DNA of 64,000 nt from Clostridia bacterium (GCA_029239755.1 JARBUI010000003.1:124001-188000); one strand, 5' to 3'; numbered from the stretch's first letter, positions 24,760 to 33,870 are shown. Made by a program: numbers and translations. The notes: generated from the letters alone by a model not told the origin.

Positions 24760-26511
24760 TTATTTCTTGTCAATTTTTGGAATAACAATTGTTATATGGG
24801 TATAACGGCCTTCCTTGCTGTCTATAGATAATCCATATTGACTTCCATAAATATTTTTAATACGCTGATTGATATTATTGACTCCTATTGTATTTTCTCT
24901 ATTGATAGCAGCACTCTCATCCGCTTCTAGTATGTACCCTAACTTGTCTTCTGGTATGCCTACACCATCATCTGCTATACAAAAATATATCAAATCTCCT
25001 TGATTATATATTTTTATGTCAATACTTCCAACTTCCTCTTTAGGCTCTATACCATGAAAAATCGCATTTTCAACCAGTGGTTGAAGAATAAACTTTAAAC
25101 ACTTTAATTCTAAAACTTTTTCATCGATATCCAGCTCTACTTCAAATTTATTTGTATAGGCAAGCTTCTGTAGATAGATATAATCAGTAAGGTTTTTAAC
25201 TTCTTCTTCTATAGGAATAAATATATCTGCCTTTGACGTTGTATTTCTTAATAATCTAGCTAGGCACTCAACAGCTTGTTTAATGTTATCTGCCTTTTGA
25301 ATAATTGCCATCCAACGTACAGAATTCAAAGTATTATATAAGAAATGTGGATTTATCTGTGCTTGCAGCGTTTTATATTCTGCATCCTTTATTCTATTTT
25401 GCTTTTCAAGGACATCACGAATAAGTTCATTAATTTTATCGATCATGTAGTTAAAGTTACTTCCTAGTATACTAACCTCATCTTCCCCCTCTATATCCAC
25501 CTTTGCTGTTAAATCTCCGTCTCTCACTTTTTGGCAGGATACTGTAAGTGCTTTTATAGGTCTTAAAATACTATGCGAAACAATATACCACAATATACAG
25601 GACAATAAAATGCTGATTATTATTGCAATAGTAGCCACTCTAAATATAAGGGTACTGTCTTTAATAATATCTGATTTAGATATAGCTCCTTTAATCTTCC
25701 AATTTATATTTGATATGTTTTCCTCGATAACAATGTTATCCTCATCCTCTAAAATATCATGTATCCTTGCATCCGAATCTATATGATATTGCTGCTTATT
25801 TAATGTTTCCCCTTGACTGTCAATAAGGAAGATTTGTCCGCCTTCAGTATAGTTAATTTTATTACTAATATTGCCAAAGTAATCAGGCTGTATGGACAGA
25901 TACATCACCCCAATGGTTTTATTATACTCATGGCTTTTAATTGATCTAAATATAGATAAAGTCTGTGCATCTGAATTCCCATTTATTTCGTAAGACGTGT
26001 TTAAGTCTGTCCAAACAATATTTCCATTGTTATTCATAGCTTCTTTAAAACATTTAGATTCTAGAATTTTTTTATCATCCATCATGGTATATGTAGGATC
26101 AAGACTATAGGAAAAGAGTAACTCATCTGAATCATATATTCTTACTGTGTTGATGCTTCTAAAAACAGAGGCAATTGAAAAATTATCAAATATGTCATAG
26201 AGTACTTCTGTATCTTTAGTTATTTGATATTTACTTTTTCCCTGTTGATTGATAGCATCTTTTATGTCTTTATTTGAAAAGATATAGTCTGATACTTGTT
26301 TAATCTGATTGATGTTTTCTTCCACATTATGAGCTACATACTCCACTGTCTGAGCAAAGGATTCAGTTACTTTATCTTGCAGGATATTTAGTGAAACAAA
26401 ATAAGTACATATGCTAATCGTTAACGCAGGTACAATAACTATTAGTATGAAACATAAAAATAATTTATATTGTATGCTTTTACTTACTTTGAGTCTTCCT
26501 AGAAATTTCAT
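24760..26511 (-). CDS. Sensor histidine kinase (YesM-like)
   Basis: A 583-residue membrane kinase. Transmembrane segments lie at residues 16-40 and about 287-311, enclosing an extracellular cache-type sensor domain. A HAMP domain follows (312-363), then the His-kinase box QINPHFLYNTLNSVRW with phosphorylated His389, and a HATPase domain with LQPLVENAIFHGI and DDGVGIP. This is the LytS/YesM class that pairs with AraC-type response regulators for sugar sensing. It sits between the hydrolase gene (21-bp gap) and the response-regulator gene (9-bp gap). Confidence 0.93.
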   Translation of the reverse strand: MKFLGRLKVSKSIQYKLFLCFILIVIVPALTISICTYFVSLNILQDKVTESFAQTVEYVAHNVEENINQIKQVSDYIFSNKDIKDAINQQGKSKYQITKDTEVLYDIFDNFSIASVFRSINTVRIYDSDELLFSYSLDPTYTMMDDKKILESKCFKEAMNNNGNIVWTDLNTSYEINGNSDAQTLSIFRSIKSHEYNKTIGVMYLSIQPDYFGNISNKINYTEGGQIFLIDSQGETLNKQQYHIDSDARIHDILEDEDNIVIEENISNINWKIKGAISKSDIIKDSTLIFRVATIAIIISILLSCILWYIVSHSILRPIKALTVSCQKVRDGDLTAKVDIEGEDEVSILGSNFNYMIDKINELIRDVLEKQNRIKDAEYKTLQAQINPHFLYNTLNSVRWMAIIQKADNIKQAVECLARLLRNTTSKADIFIPIEEEVKNLTDYIYLQKLAYTNKFEVELDIDEKVLELKCLKFILQPLVENAIFHGIEPKEEVGSIDIKIYNQGDLIYFCIADDGVGIPEDKLGYILEADESAAINRENTIGVNNINQRIKNIYGSQYGLSIDSKEGRYTHITIVIPKIDKK

Positions 26512-26532
26512 GTCGTCCTTCTCCTATTCTCC

Positions 26533-28032
26533 TCATTTAAGGTTTGAATATAGCTCCATCCATGTTCCAAAGCCCTGATCTGAATAACCTGTAAAATCTG
26601 TGACCTCATACCTTTCAAAAAAATTCATAGGAAAAGATTGTCCCATATCTATCCCCGTTTTTGAGTAGCTTGATACAGCAGTGACAGTTTTTATAGCCGC
26701 ATCTCTATACTCTTGTGACAGTATCCCGCCTCTTACCCCTAATTCAAATCCTAGCCCTATTAAACAGCTTCCAGTTACTTCATACGGCTTACTTGTGTCT
26801 TGGATAATACTTGTAAACATACCATTATGGTGTTGGTGTTTTAACATCACAGAACATAAATTGACGTATTTATACTTTAAGTTATCATATTCATTGTGGT
26901 TTTTCAATGCAGAGGTGCAAAGTATTTTACCCATCCCTGCTACTATCCACCCCATCCCTCTAGACCATCCTTTGCTATTGTGCCTATATAAGTTTTGTAG
27001 TGGTATGCCATCTAACTGGCCTTGAAGGACCGCTTCATAAATCTTAAGTGTCTGATCCATACATAGATTGAGGGATTCCCTATCCTTAAAAACTTCTCCA
27101 TAGGCTGCTAAAAAGCTACATACACAATAAATAAGCTCTACCTCTGTTCTGTCTCCCGCCATGATAATTCCTCTGTCACTTATTGGGAGTTTAAATATAC
27201 CATCTCTTAAGCTATCAAGTGCCTTTTTGTATTTTAACATTTGAGTTTGCTCATATAAATAAATGAGTGCTGCTCCATTAGCTGCTACATAAAAATATTC
27301 TTCACTAACATTACTAAAATTTCCTTCTTCATCAATGCAGTAGTCAAAGAATACTCGAAGGGCATTTAAGTAATCTTTTTCCTGTGTAAGCTTATGCATA
27401 TTAACCTGAGCATTTCTCACAAAAGAACCGGACCAGCTTAAATCTCTAATTAAGTAAATACTTTTAAGCGCTGCAAGTGCGGCCTGTACTTTGTTCACCC
27501 CCTCAGTTTCTTCATTCATATCATCAGTATACTCAACCACTATCATAGGCTTTAATCCTAAATAATTGCTGTCGTTATAGAGATGAAGCATCTCTCTTGA
27601 TTCTGTATTTGCCGTTACAGAAATGCCATAATTCTCTTGTGGATTTTCTACTATGTATTCAATAATCTGCGTAATATCAACAAACCATGTAGGCTGCCAC
27701 TGCGGAATTCTAAATACCTCCTGAACATAACATCGCGAATCTTTTGCTAAAGAACCTAAAAGCCTTTGAACTTTGACTATTCCGCTTGTTGTCCACATGT
27801 GTCCAGATGCATTGACTAGCCTTAAATATGCTTTTATAACCTTTATTCTATTGTTAATAATCACTTTATCTTTAAAGTTACTTACAGAAGACAGCCCTTC
27901 CGAAATATCAAATTTCATAAGGCACGATACATTAGTGTTTTCATCCAATATTATGTTTTTTTTAGCTCTACTATTTAATCCCTCGTTCTTATATTCATTT
28001 ATTGGCACAATCATAATATTAGTGTATTTCAT
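26533..28032 (-). CDS. GH105/GH88-like unsaturated glycuronyl hydrolase with N-terminal accessory domain
   Basis: A 499-residue protein with no signal peptide. The C-terminal two thirds (about 175-499) look like the alpha/alpha-barrel of family 105/88 hydrolases that remove unsaturated uronic acid from lyase-generated oligosaccharides. Visible motifs are SEEYFYVAANGAALIYLYE, IIMAGDRTEVELIYCV, NSKGWSRGMGWIVAGMG and YEVTGSCLIGLG. The N-terminal 170 residues resemble a DNRLRE-type beta domain (VIKAYLRLVNASG, YGISVTANTESREMLHLYN), an uncommon partner for this barrel. It is first in the operon with the kinase and response regulator. Exact family and substrate are uncertain. Confidence 0.65.
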   Translation of the reverse strand: MKYTNIMIVPINEYKNEGLNSRAKKNIILDENTNVSCLMKFDISEGLSSVSNFKDKVIINNRIKVIKAYLRLVNASGHMWTTSGIVKVQRLLGSLAKDSRCYVQEVFRIPQWQPTWFVDITQIIEYIVENPQENYGISVTANTESREMLHLYNDSNYLGLKPMIVVEYTDDMNEETEGVNKVQAALAALKSIYLIRDLSWSGSFVRNAQVNMHKLTQEKDYLNALRVFFDYCIDEEGNFSNVSEEYFYVAANGAALIYLYEQTQMLKYKKALDSLRDGIFKLPISDRGIIMAGDRTEVELIYCVCSFLAAYGEVFKDRESLNLCMDQTLKIYEAVLQGQLDGIPLQNLYRHNSKGWSRGMGWIVAGMGKILCTSALKNHNEYDNLKYKYVNLCSVMLKHQHHNGMFTSIIQDTSKPYEVTGSCLIGLGFELGVRGGILSQEYRDAAIKTVTAVSSYSKTGIDMGQSFPMNFFERYEVTDFTGYSDQGFGTWMELYSNLK

Positions 28033-28292
28033 TGTATTTCTCCTCTATGTATAGTATCTGATTATTATTTATACCACACTCTGAGCTTATAATAAATTCA
28101 CTAATATGATTAATTGTTCACTTTATTGCTTTGTTTATAATTTTTTAGTATCATTAATAAAATTTCTCTTTTTATAAACAGATTATTATATTAATAACTA
28201 ATTGGGTGTATTTATGCACGTTTATAGTAGTATATATACATAAATTATGATACACTAAACTAATAGAAAGTATTAAAAAGGAGGCGCTGCAA

Positions 28293-28697
28293 TTGTTATG
28301 GTGGACAGATGACCTTAAGACAGGTATTGAGCATATTGATGAAGAACATAAAAGTATATTTGACAAGGTAGGTATGATACTTGATTTAAGTAATACAACG
28401 GATTTAGACACCATTGAGGATGTTTGGACTTTTCTGAGCGATTATGTTATCCAGCATTTCGGCCATGAAGAAACCGCTATGTTTAAAAATCACTATAAAA
28501 AGTTTGCACATCATAGAGATCAGCACAGTTATTTTATTAAAAAACTTTATTGCCTCTATAACAAGACTGCAGAACATGGTTTAAATGATCATGTTATTGA
28601 TGAATTAAAGTTGCTTGTACTTGAATGGCTGATAAATCATATTAATCAAGAAGATCGCGCATTAGCACAATTCTTACAACAAAATGACTGCCATTAA
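28293..28697 (+). CDS. Bacteriohemerythrin-like protein
   Basis: A 134-residue four-helix protein with the diiron ligands of hemerythrin: His in GIEHIDEEHK, HFGHEE, HHRDQH, and the final INHINQED. It binds O2 reversibly and in anaerobes probably acts in oxygen sensing or scavenging. The start is TTG at 28293, giving the usual N-terminus LWWTDDLKTGIEHID; AAAAGGAGG lies 8 bases upstream and the nearest ATG is out of frame. It is a single-gene unit whose terminator stem begins inside the last codons. Confidence 0.9.
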   Translation: MLWWTDDLKTGIEHIDEEHKSIFDKVGMILDLSNTTDLDTIEDVWTFLSDYVIQHFGHEETAMFKNHYKKFAHHRDQHSYFIKKLYCLYNKTAEHGLNDHVIDELKLLVLEWLINHINQEDRALAQFLQQNDCH

Positions 28698-28712
28698 GGC
28701 AGTCATTTTTTA
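28682..28712 (+). terminator. Intrinsic terminator of the hemerythrin gene
   Basis: aaatgactgcc (28682-28692) pairs perfectly with ggcagtcattt (28698-28708) and runs into T residues. The left arm is made of the last sense codons and the stop codon lies in the loop. Confidence 0.9.
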
Positions 28713-28798
28713 TTCCTATTATGGTCTTTTCCTCTACTGACTTTAATATAATAATTGAATGAACATCATTCATAGCAAAAAAAATAAGGAGGTATACT

Positions 28799-29386
28799 AT
28801 GCAATTAAAAGGCCTAAAGATTGGTTTTGGTTTTACCGGCTCTTATTGTGTGTTTGATCAGGTGTTTCCCCAGCTTCAAAATCTAGTAAATGAAGGGGCT
28901 GAAGTGGTGCCTGTTGTTTCATATCAAGTGGCTGTAACTGATTCACGATATGGTAATGCTAAAGACTTTCTCAAACAGATGAAAGATATTACTGGAAGAG
29001 CTGCTATTCAAACAATGTCTGATGCTGAAACTCTTAATAAATATGAAAAGCCTTTAGATATTTTTGTTATTTCCCCCTGCACAGGATGCAGCCTCTCAAA
29101 ACTCGCAGACGGGGCCACGGATACTCCGGTTTTGATGATGGCTAAAGAACTTTTTAGAAACAACAAACCAGTGTTATTGGGGATTGCCACCAATGACGGC
29201 CTTAGCGTCAGTGCCAAAAGCATTGCTGACTTATTAAATACCAAACACGTTTACTTCGTTCCCTATGGTCAAGATAATGTTAAAGATAAACCCAATTCCT
29301 TAGTATCTAAATTCGAATTAATGATTCCAAGTATTCTTCAAGCTTTAAAGAAAGAACAGATACAGCCAATCCTTGAGAAATACTAA
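28799..29386 (+). CDS. spoVFB: Dipicolinate synthase subunit B
   Basis: SpoVFB is the flavoprotein-like subunit of dipicolinate synthase, which makes the spore-core compound dipicolinic acid from a lysine-pathway intermediate in the mother cell. The 195-residue protein has the typical start LKGLKIGFGFTGSYCVFDQ, SPCTGCSLSKLADGATDTPVLMMAKE near residue 97 and PVLLGIATNDGLS near residue 125. Length fits the family. The SpoVFA partner is not adjacent, unlike in Bacillus, where the two are in one operon. AGGAGG lies just upstream. It indicates a spore-forming host. Confidence 0.92.
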   Translation: MQLKGLKIGFGFTGSYCVFDQVFPQLQNLVNEGAEVVPVVSYQVAVTDSRYGNAKDFLKQMKDITGRAAIQTMSDAETLNKYEKPLDIFVISPCTGCSLSKLADGATDTPVLMMAKELFRNNKPVLLGIATNDGLSVSAKSIADLLNTKHVYFVPYGQDNVKDKPNSLVSKFELMIPSILQALKKEQIQPILEKY

Positions 29387-29404
29387 ATTGGTTTTAGGAA
29401 TGTA

Positions 29405-29463
29405 AAAAAGAACCTGCTTATGATAAGAAGCTATAGCTTCTTGTCATAAGCGGTTCTTTTTTA
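29405..29463. terminator. Terminator after spoVFB
   Basis: A long stem, aaaagaacc-tgcttatga-aagaagc pairing with gcttctt-tcataagc-ggttctttt, is followed by T residues on the plus strand. It has A residues on the other side, so it may also act on the convergent AraC gene ending at 29491. Confidence 0.88.
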
Positions 29464-29490
29464 GATTTGATGCAAATATATTTTAAAGAG

Positions 29491-30750
29491 TTAAGTAGTT
29501 CCCTGCAGCTCTTTATATCTCTTAGGCGATAATCCTGTATATTTCTTAAATACCCGTGAAAAATAGCTTTGATCTTCAAATCCCGCTAGATAGGCGATAT
29601 CGACTAAAGAAGTATCCCGCTCTGCCAGCAGCTTTTTGGCTCCCTCTATTCTTACTTGATTAAGATAGGTCGCAAAGTTAATCCCTGCTTCCTCTTTAAA
29701 AATCTTACTGAAGTAGTTTGGACTTACATGTACTGCACTTGCAACCTCTTCTAAAGTAATTTTATTCATATAATTTTGGTTGATATACTGGATAGCTCTC
29801 TTAATAGAATCCCCATGTCTGCTGCTTCTATAAATAAAGACTGCGTCCACGAATCTAATTAAGATTTGATTAAGGCAATAATATAAATCATCTATTGTAT
29901 CTACTTCTAAGACTTGTTTAATATATTGTCCATTTAATCCAAAAATCTCCTTAGTACTTACACCGCCCTCAACAGCTCCTCTGGATAATAAAACAATAAG
30001 CTCGACAAGCCTTGTCCTTATTGTATCTAAGTCTGCTACTGCAATAACAAATAAGTCTCCAAGAATACTGTTTAAGAGTTCTCTTGCTTTTTCTATATCA
30101 CAATCTCTTATGGCTGCTATAAGAAGCTTTTCCTTTTCTATTGAATAGGTTCTCGTTGTATTATTTTCGCTGATACTTTCAGACATCAAATATTCGTGTA
30201 TTTTTACTTGTTGTTTTTGTACATCATTTCTTATCTTAACAGTAAGTTTCCCAATATCTGTAGAGGCATTATTTGCAACCAATTCCAACATATTAGCAAG
30301 TGCTGTTACTTTATAAGGCTCAATGGCGTCAATATCATCTAAGGCTTTTAAAAGGTTTTGTATTTCATTTGTACTAATTTTATATTTAATAGCCACTTCT
30401 TCAAATAGATATTCATATTTATCGGATATTAAAATGGGCCCACAAAATAAAGCTCTTTTTTTACCGTCTTCCTGATGAATGGGCATAATAATATGCACAA
30501 GGCCTATATCACAGTAGTATATATATGCGAGTCCAAATCTTTTCGCTTGATCATAGGCATGAGCAGTAAGCTCCTGACAAGTATAGTCTTGTTTAAGAAG
30601 CTTATGTAGTGTGCAGCATAGCTGATTATTGCACTGCACTGGATGATAAACACTATTTTCTTCTAGTTCAATATATTTGCACTTTGCATTTGTGCTTATT
30701 TCAAATGTTCTTGCCATATTTACCATGTTTTCAGGACTCATATTCTGCAT
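29491..30750 (-). CDS. PocR-domain AraC-family regulator, copy 1
   Basis: A 419-residue cytosolic regulator. Residues about 15-165 match the PocR-type ligand-sensing domain: cysteine-rich QCNNQLCCTLHKLLKQ, then RFGLAYIYYCDIGLVHIIMPI and ALFCGPILISDK. The last 100 residues are an AraC DNA-binding domain (NKITLEEVASAVHVSPNYFSKIFK and SLVDIAYLAGFEDQSYFSRVFKKY). PocR domains are known from the Salmonella propanediol/cobalamin regulator and recur next to corrinoid methyltransferase genes. It is convergent with spoVFB and lies just downstream of the mtaB operon, whose terminator precedes it, so it is a separate unit. It is a good candidate to control the methanol genes together with copy 2. Confidence 0.87.
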   Translation of the reverse strand: MQNMSPENMVNMARTFEISTNAKCKYIELEENSVYHPVQCNNQLCCTLHKLLKQDYTCQELTAHAYDQAKRFGLAYIYYCDIGLVHIIMPIHQEDGKKRALFCGPILISDKYEYLFEEVAIKYKISTNEIQNLLKALDDIDAIEPYKVTALANMLELVANNASTDIGKLTVKIRNDVQKQQVKIHEYLMSESISENNTTRTYSIEKEKLLIAAIRDCDIEKARELLNSILGDLFVIAVADLDTIRTRLVELIVLLSRGAVEGGVSTKEIFGLNGQYIKQVLEVDTIDDLYYCLNQILIRFVDAVFIYRSSRHGDSIKRAIQYINQNYMNKITLEEVASAVHVSPNYFSKIFKEEAGINFATYLNQVRIEGAKKLLAERDTSLVDIAYLAGFEDQSYFSRVFKKYTGLSPKRYKELQGTT

Positions 30751-30873
30751 AAATCACCTGCATTCCTAAGTTTTAATGGATTATTAAATCATGTAACATA
30801 CTTTATTACTTCTATTATACTCTCTTTTACTATGTGCATACAACTTTTATTGATAACAGATCATTCACATACT

Positions 30874-30915
30874 TAAAAACCTCCTTAAAAACTTATCTTG
30901 TTTCTCAGGAGGTTT
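30874..30915 (-). terminator. Terminator of the mtaB-GTPase operon
   Basis: On the minus strand aaacctcc (plus 30908-30915) and ggaggttt (plus 30877-30884) form a stem directly after the stop at 30920, followed by tttaag. The T-run is short but the position is right. Confidence 0.65.
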
Positions 30916-30919
30916 AATA

Positions 30920-32026
30920 TTATTTCATGCGGTATTTGGGGTTTGGCTGAGAAGGAGCAAAACATTCCACTTTAAAATCTTGCAGCGTTGCATGATAGGC
31001 TTCCTTTACCTCACTTACTACATCTTTTATTGTTTTTTCAAGATAAGCTGGCGCAGCATTTACTCTTGCATTGATAATAAGATTAAACTCACTTTGATCT
31101 TTTTCCATTTTTTTATTAAAGTCTGGATACTCATCTACACTGACTAAGCTTACTTTGAGATAATCTTCCTGAGCTATTGCATAAAGCTTCAAGTGAGCAA
31201 TTTCACTCTTAGCTAATTTAAACTGTTTTTGACAGTTTTCTATGATGTCTATCATCATTTGCGATACGTCTATGGCTTTTTCAAGTTTTACATAGCAGGC
31301 TGCATTAAGCCAGCCAAGGTATGCCTCAGCAGCTCCATATACAGTATAATCTATATCAAGCGTATTCAGTTTAACCATATCTTCATCAATAAGTAAGTTA
31401 GCAAGATAGTCAAGTCCTGTCTTTTCTTTTGCACTAATCGGAATAACTTCTGTTCCACAATATTTCTTCTTTAAATAGCTTATAATATTCTGCCTGTCAT
31501 CTTCACTAAGTAAATCAATCTTATTAAGAAGAATTAGGCTTGCTTCCTGCAGCTGCTTATCGAATAAGTAGTTAATTTCATTTGGGAAAAGATTATTTTC
31601 TTCTTCCATCATAACTCTTTTAACTCTTTTTGGATCTACCACTATAGATAAAGGTGAGTATGAGAAGGTTTTAACATAGCTTTCTAGAAAAACATCATTA
31701 TTTATAAGGGGCTTGAATATGGTTGCAATAAGATCCGTACAGCTTCCTACAGGTTCAGCAAGGATGATATCCGGAAAGTTCACTTTTGCAAGTTCATCGA
31801 CTTTTTCAGTAAATACATCAAAGTTACAGCAGAAACATCCTCCTTCTACTTCCATAACGGAGAATCCTTCGCTTTTTAAGAATTCTGTATCTACTAAATC
31901 ACTTCCTTGATCATTTGTGACGATCCCAACTTTTAATCCTAGCTCTCTGTATCGTTTTGCCAGATTAAGTATAAGTGTTGTCTTTCCTGCCCCTAAAAAC
32001 CCTCCCATAATGGCTAGTTTAATCAT
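30920..32026 (-). CDS. G3E-family GTPase (CobW/COG0523-like), copy 1
   Basis: A 368-residue P-loop GTPase. The Walker A motif is GGFLGAGKTT (residues 8-17), the metal-binding motif is EGGCFCC near residue 62, Walker B-like ILAEPVGS follows near residue 88, and the base-specificity motif is LNKIDLL near residue 173. G3E proteins hand Zn, Co or Ni to target enzymes or gate cofactor loading. The C-terminal region (about 220-368) is not the usual CobW_C domain that I can recognise. The gene is last in the mtaB operon and overlaps the thioredoxin-like gene by 4 bp, so it is tightly coupled to the methyltransferase genes. A role in zinc or corrinoid loading is inference. Confidence 0.82.
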   Translation of the reverse strand: MIKLAIMGGFLGAGKTTLILNLAKRYRELGLKVGIVTNDQGSDLVDTEFLKSEGFSVMEVEGGCFCCNFDVFTEKVDELAKVNFPDIILAEPVGSCTDLIATIFKPLINNDVFLESYVKTFSYSPLSIVVDPKRVKRVMMEEENNLFPNEINYLFDKQLQEASLILLNKIDLLSEDDRQNIISYLKKKYCGTEVIPISAKEKTGLDYLANLLIDEDMVKLNTLDIDYTVYGAAEAYLGWLNAACYVKLEKAIDVSQMMIDIIENCQKQFKLAKSEIAHLKLYAIAQEDYLKVSLVSVDEYPDFNKKMEKDQSEFNLIINARVNAAPAYLEKTIKDVVSEVKEAYHATLQDFKVECFAPSQPNPKYRMK

Positions 32027-32298
32027 CCTATCTCCTCCTCTATCAGCTGTTTCAAATATCTTTTGTTTGGAAGCGAACCTGCACTAATTTGTTCATCTTG
32101 AATAAGAATAATAGGCATCTTTTCTACTTCGACGCCCTTTATTGCTTTTAGCTCTTTAATATGCTGCATTTCGATAATAGTAAAAGCTACTTCTGGCATC
32201 TGAGCCTCTAGTTCCTTAAACATTTCCTTAATAAGATTTGTTATAATGATACATGCACTGCAAGGTTCATCTAATGTCACCAGTTTCACTTCTACCAT
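32023..32298 (-). CDS. Thioredoxin-like small protein
   Basis: A 91-residue protein with a thioredoxin-type fold signature: LVTLDEPCSACIII with Cys13 and Cys16, and a cis-proline segment KMPIILIQDEQI near residue 60. It resembles the extra C-terminal domain of the UROD protein encoded just upstream (4-bp gap), so the operon encodes the domain in both fused and free form. AAGGAG precedes the ATG. It probably delivers or accepts electrons through its dithiol; the partner is unknown. Confidence 0.75.
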   Translation of the reverse strand: MVEVKLVTLDEPCSACIIITNLIKEMFKELEAQMPEVAFTIIEMQHIKELKAIKGVEVEKMPIILIQDEQISAGSLPNKRYLKQLIEEEIG

Positions 32299-32302
32299 AG
32301 TT

Positions 32303-33661
32303 TTACACTCCTTTTGCTTCTACTGCTTCTTTTAGTTCTGCTACAAGTTCTTCTTTGCTTGGTATAATACTAACATGTTTGATCTCACCGTCGATACAAA
32401 TGGTTGGTATATTAGATACACCTAATTTGACCATCATAATAACAGCTTCTTTGTCTTTTACCTTATGCTCTTTATAAGCAACTTTATTTCCAAGTTCTGC
32501 ACTTGCTTTATAAACTGCCTCCATCATGTATTGACATGGAGCACAGCTTTCTGAATCCAGTGTAATAACATCAATCATAACGTGGTCAAGATTTTTGTAA
32601 TCTGGAAGCACTGCGTCCACTCCATCAAGTACATTACCCTCATCTAAGAGCTCTGCAGCTATTTCTCCATATACAAGTGAAGAGATAGCTTTCACATTTT
32701 CTACAGGTGTTGAAAATGGCATGTCACATCCTGGTGCTAAAATATAACCCTTAGTTCCCCCTATCGCCATACAGTTTTTAGTATCTTTAATACAGTCAGT
32801 TACAGTTCCAAATAACAGTGAAAGTGTAAGTTTAATATTTCCTCCAAAAGATACATCATATTTGCCTGCAACTTCTTTTACATACTCTAAAGGTATATTC
32901 TCATCAATTGAAATATTATTAGGTTTACATTTGCACATCTCTTCAATGTTTTTCTTAGCATCCCCACATACAAAGAAAGATGAAAGCTTGCCTGCATCTC
33001 TTATGTAATCAAATACTCTTGCAGCATAAGGTGCAACAAACTCAGCAAAGCTGTCCGGAGATATTTGTGATGTCATCGGATCTACTATTGCTACTATATC
33101 TACTCCTGCATCCATATACATCTTAGCGGTATTGATACATACCTTTTCGCAAAAAGCCATAACACTATGCAGGTAATCTGGATCATCCATCATATCAAAA
33201 AATATGTCTGTTCCTCTTAAGTGAAGTGCTAATGTATAAGGTCCTGTAATAAGGCCATATAATGCAATTTTATCTCCTAGTGCTTCACAAATCTTTTTAG
33301 TTGCTTCCATAACAACTGGGAATCTGCCGTCTTTTTCTGTTGGCACAGTTAAATCTTCTAGCTTAACACCACTAGCTAATGGATGTGTTACTACAGAAGG
33401 CGGATTATTCTCAGCATATTTAAGTTCACACCCTAGAGCTTCTGCCTCAACCTGTAGATCAAAAAGCACTGGAAGTCCATCTGGTCTATATTCTTCACAC
33501 GCTTTTAAAACACCGTTATAAATATGTTCACTGCTTTTAAAATATTCTTCTGCATTAACGCCTATAAGACTCGCTGCATGACACCCTACAAATGGTACCC
33601 AAGGTGCTCTTTCAGTTTGTTGGTTTCTCATTGCATCTAAAACTAATTTTTTTGCGCTCAT
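32303..33661 (-). CDS. MtaA-like (UROD-family) methyltransferase fused to a thioredoxin domain
   Basis: A 452-residue cytosolic protein. Residues 1-345 are a UROD/MtaA-type barrel (ITGPYTLALHLRG, AGVDIVAIVDPMTSQISP), the fold that moves methyl groups from a methyl-corrinoid protein to a thiol in MtaA. In MtaA zinc is held by His-X-Cys and a distant Cys. Here the pattern is Phe230-X-Cys232 and Cys312 (APGCDMP), so the histidine is replaced. Residues about 362-452 form a thioredoxin-like domain with C373-A-P-C376 and a cis-Pro at residue 419. The acceptor in a bacterium could be tetrahydrofolate or a thiol and is not evident. It is the third gene of the mtaB operon, preceded by a 209-bp gap with a nested palindrome. 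The fusion is the oddest protein of the island. Confidence 0.72.
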   Translation of the reverse strand: MSAKKLVLDAMRNQQTERAPWVPFVGCHAASLIGVNAEEYFKSSEHIYNGVLKACEEYRPDGLPVLFDLQVEAEALGCELKYAENNPPSVVTHPLASGVKLEDLTVPTEKDGRFPVVMEATKKICEALGDKIALYGLITGPYTLALHLRGTDIFFDMMDDPDYLHSVMAFCEKVCINTAKMYMDAGVDIVAIVDPMTSQISPDSFAEFVAPYAARVFDYIRDAGKLSSFFVCGDAKKNIEEMCKCKPNNISIDENIPLEYVKEVAGKYDVSFGGNIKLTLSLLFGTVTDCIKDTKNCMAIGGTKGYILAPGCDMPFSTPVENVKAISSLVYGEIAAELLDEGNVLDGVDAVLPDYKNLDHVMIDVITLDSESCAPCQYMMEAVYKASAELGNKVAYKEHKVKDKEAVIMMVKLGVSNIPTICIDGEIKHVSIIPSKEELVAELKEAVEAKGV

Positions 33662-33745
33662 ATCATTACCTCCAGCGTTTTTATTTTATTATATAGTGTT
33701 TAAGAGATATGATATTTTAACAACTTATTATTTTTATTATTTTTT

Positions 33746-33806
33746 TATCTGTTCATTATACACAAATAATCCTGAAGACTAGTCTTTTTTGCAGGATTAT
33801 ACTTTT
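33746..33806 (-). promoter_or_regulatory. Nested palindrome and possible promoter before the MtaA-thioredoxin gene
   Basis: ataatcctg (33776-33764 region) pairs with caggattat (33792-33800) around the perfect 12-bp palindrome aagactagtctt (33776-33787). On the minus strand a TATAAT lies directly downstream (plus attata at 33756-33761). The arrangement suggests an internal promoter with an overlapping regulator site in the mtaB operon. A transcript hairpin is the alternative. Arm coordinates are approximate to a few bases. Confidence 0.4.
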
Positions 33807-33870
33807 ATTTAAAGAAAAGTATCTTTTTTAGTATTATTTAGCTATTACCGAAAGACTGCATCATAAGAAA

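Noticed and set aside
28172..28414. An 80-codon minus-strand open frame
   Set aside because: It overlaps the hemerythrin gene, whose motifs and TTG start with AAAAGGAGG are convincing.
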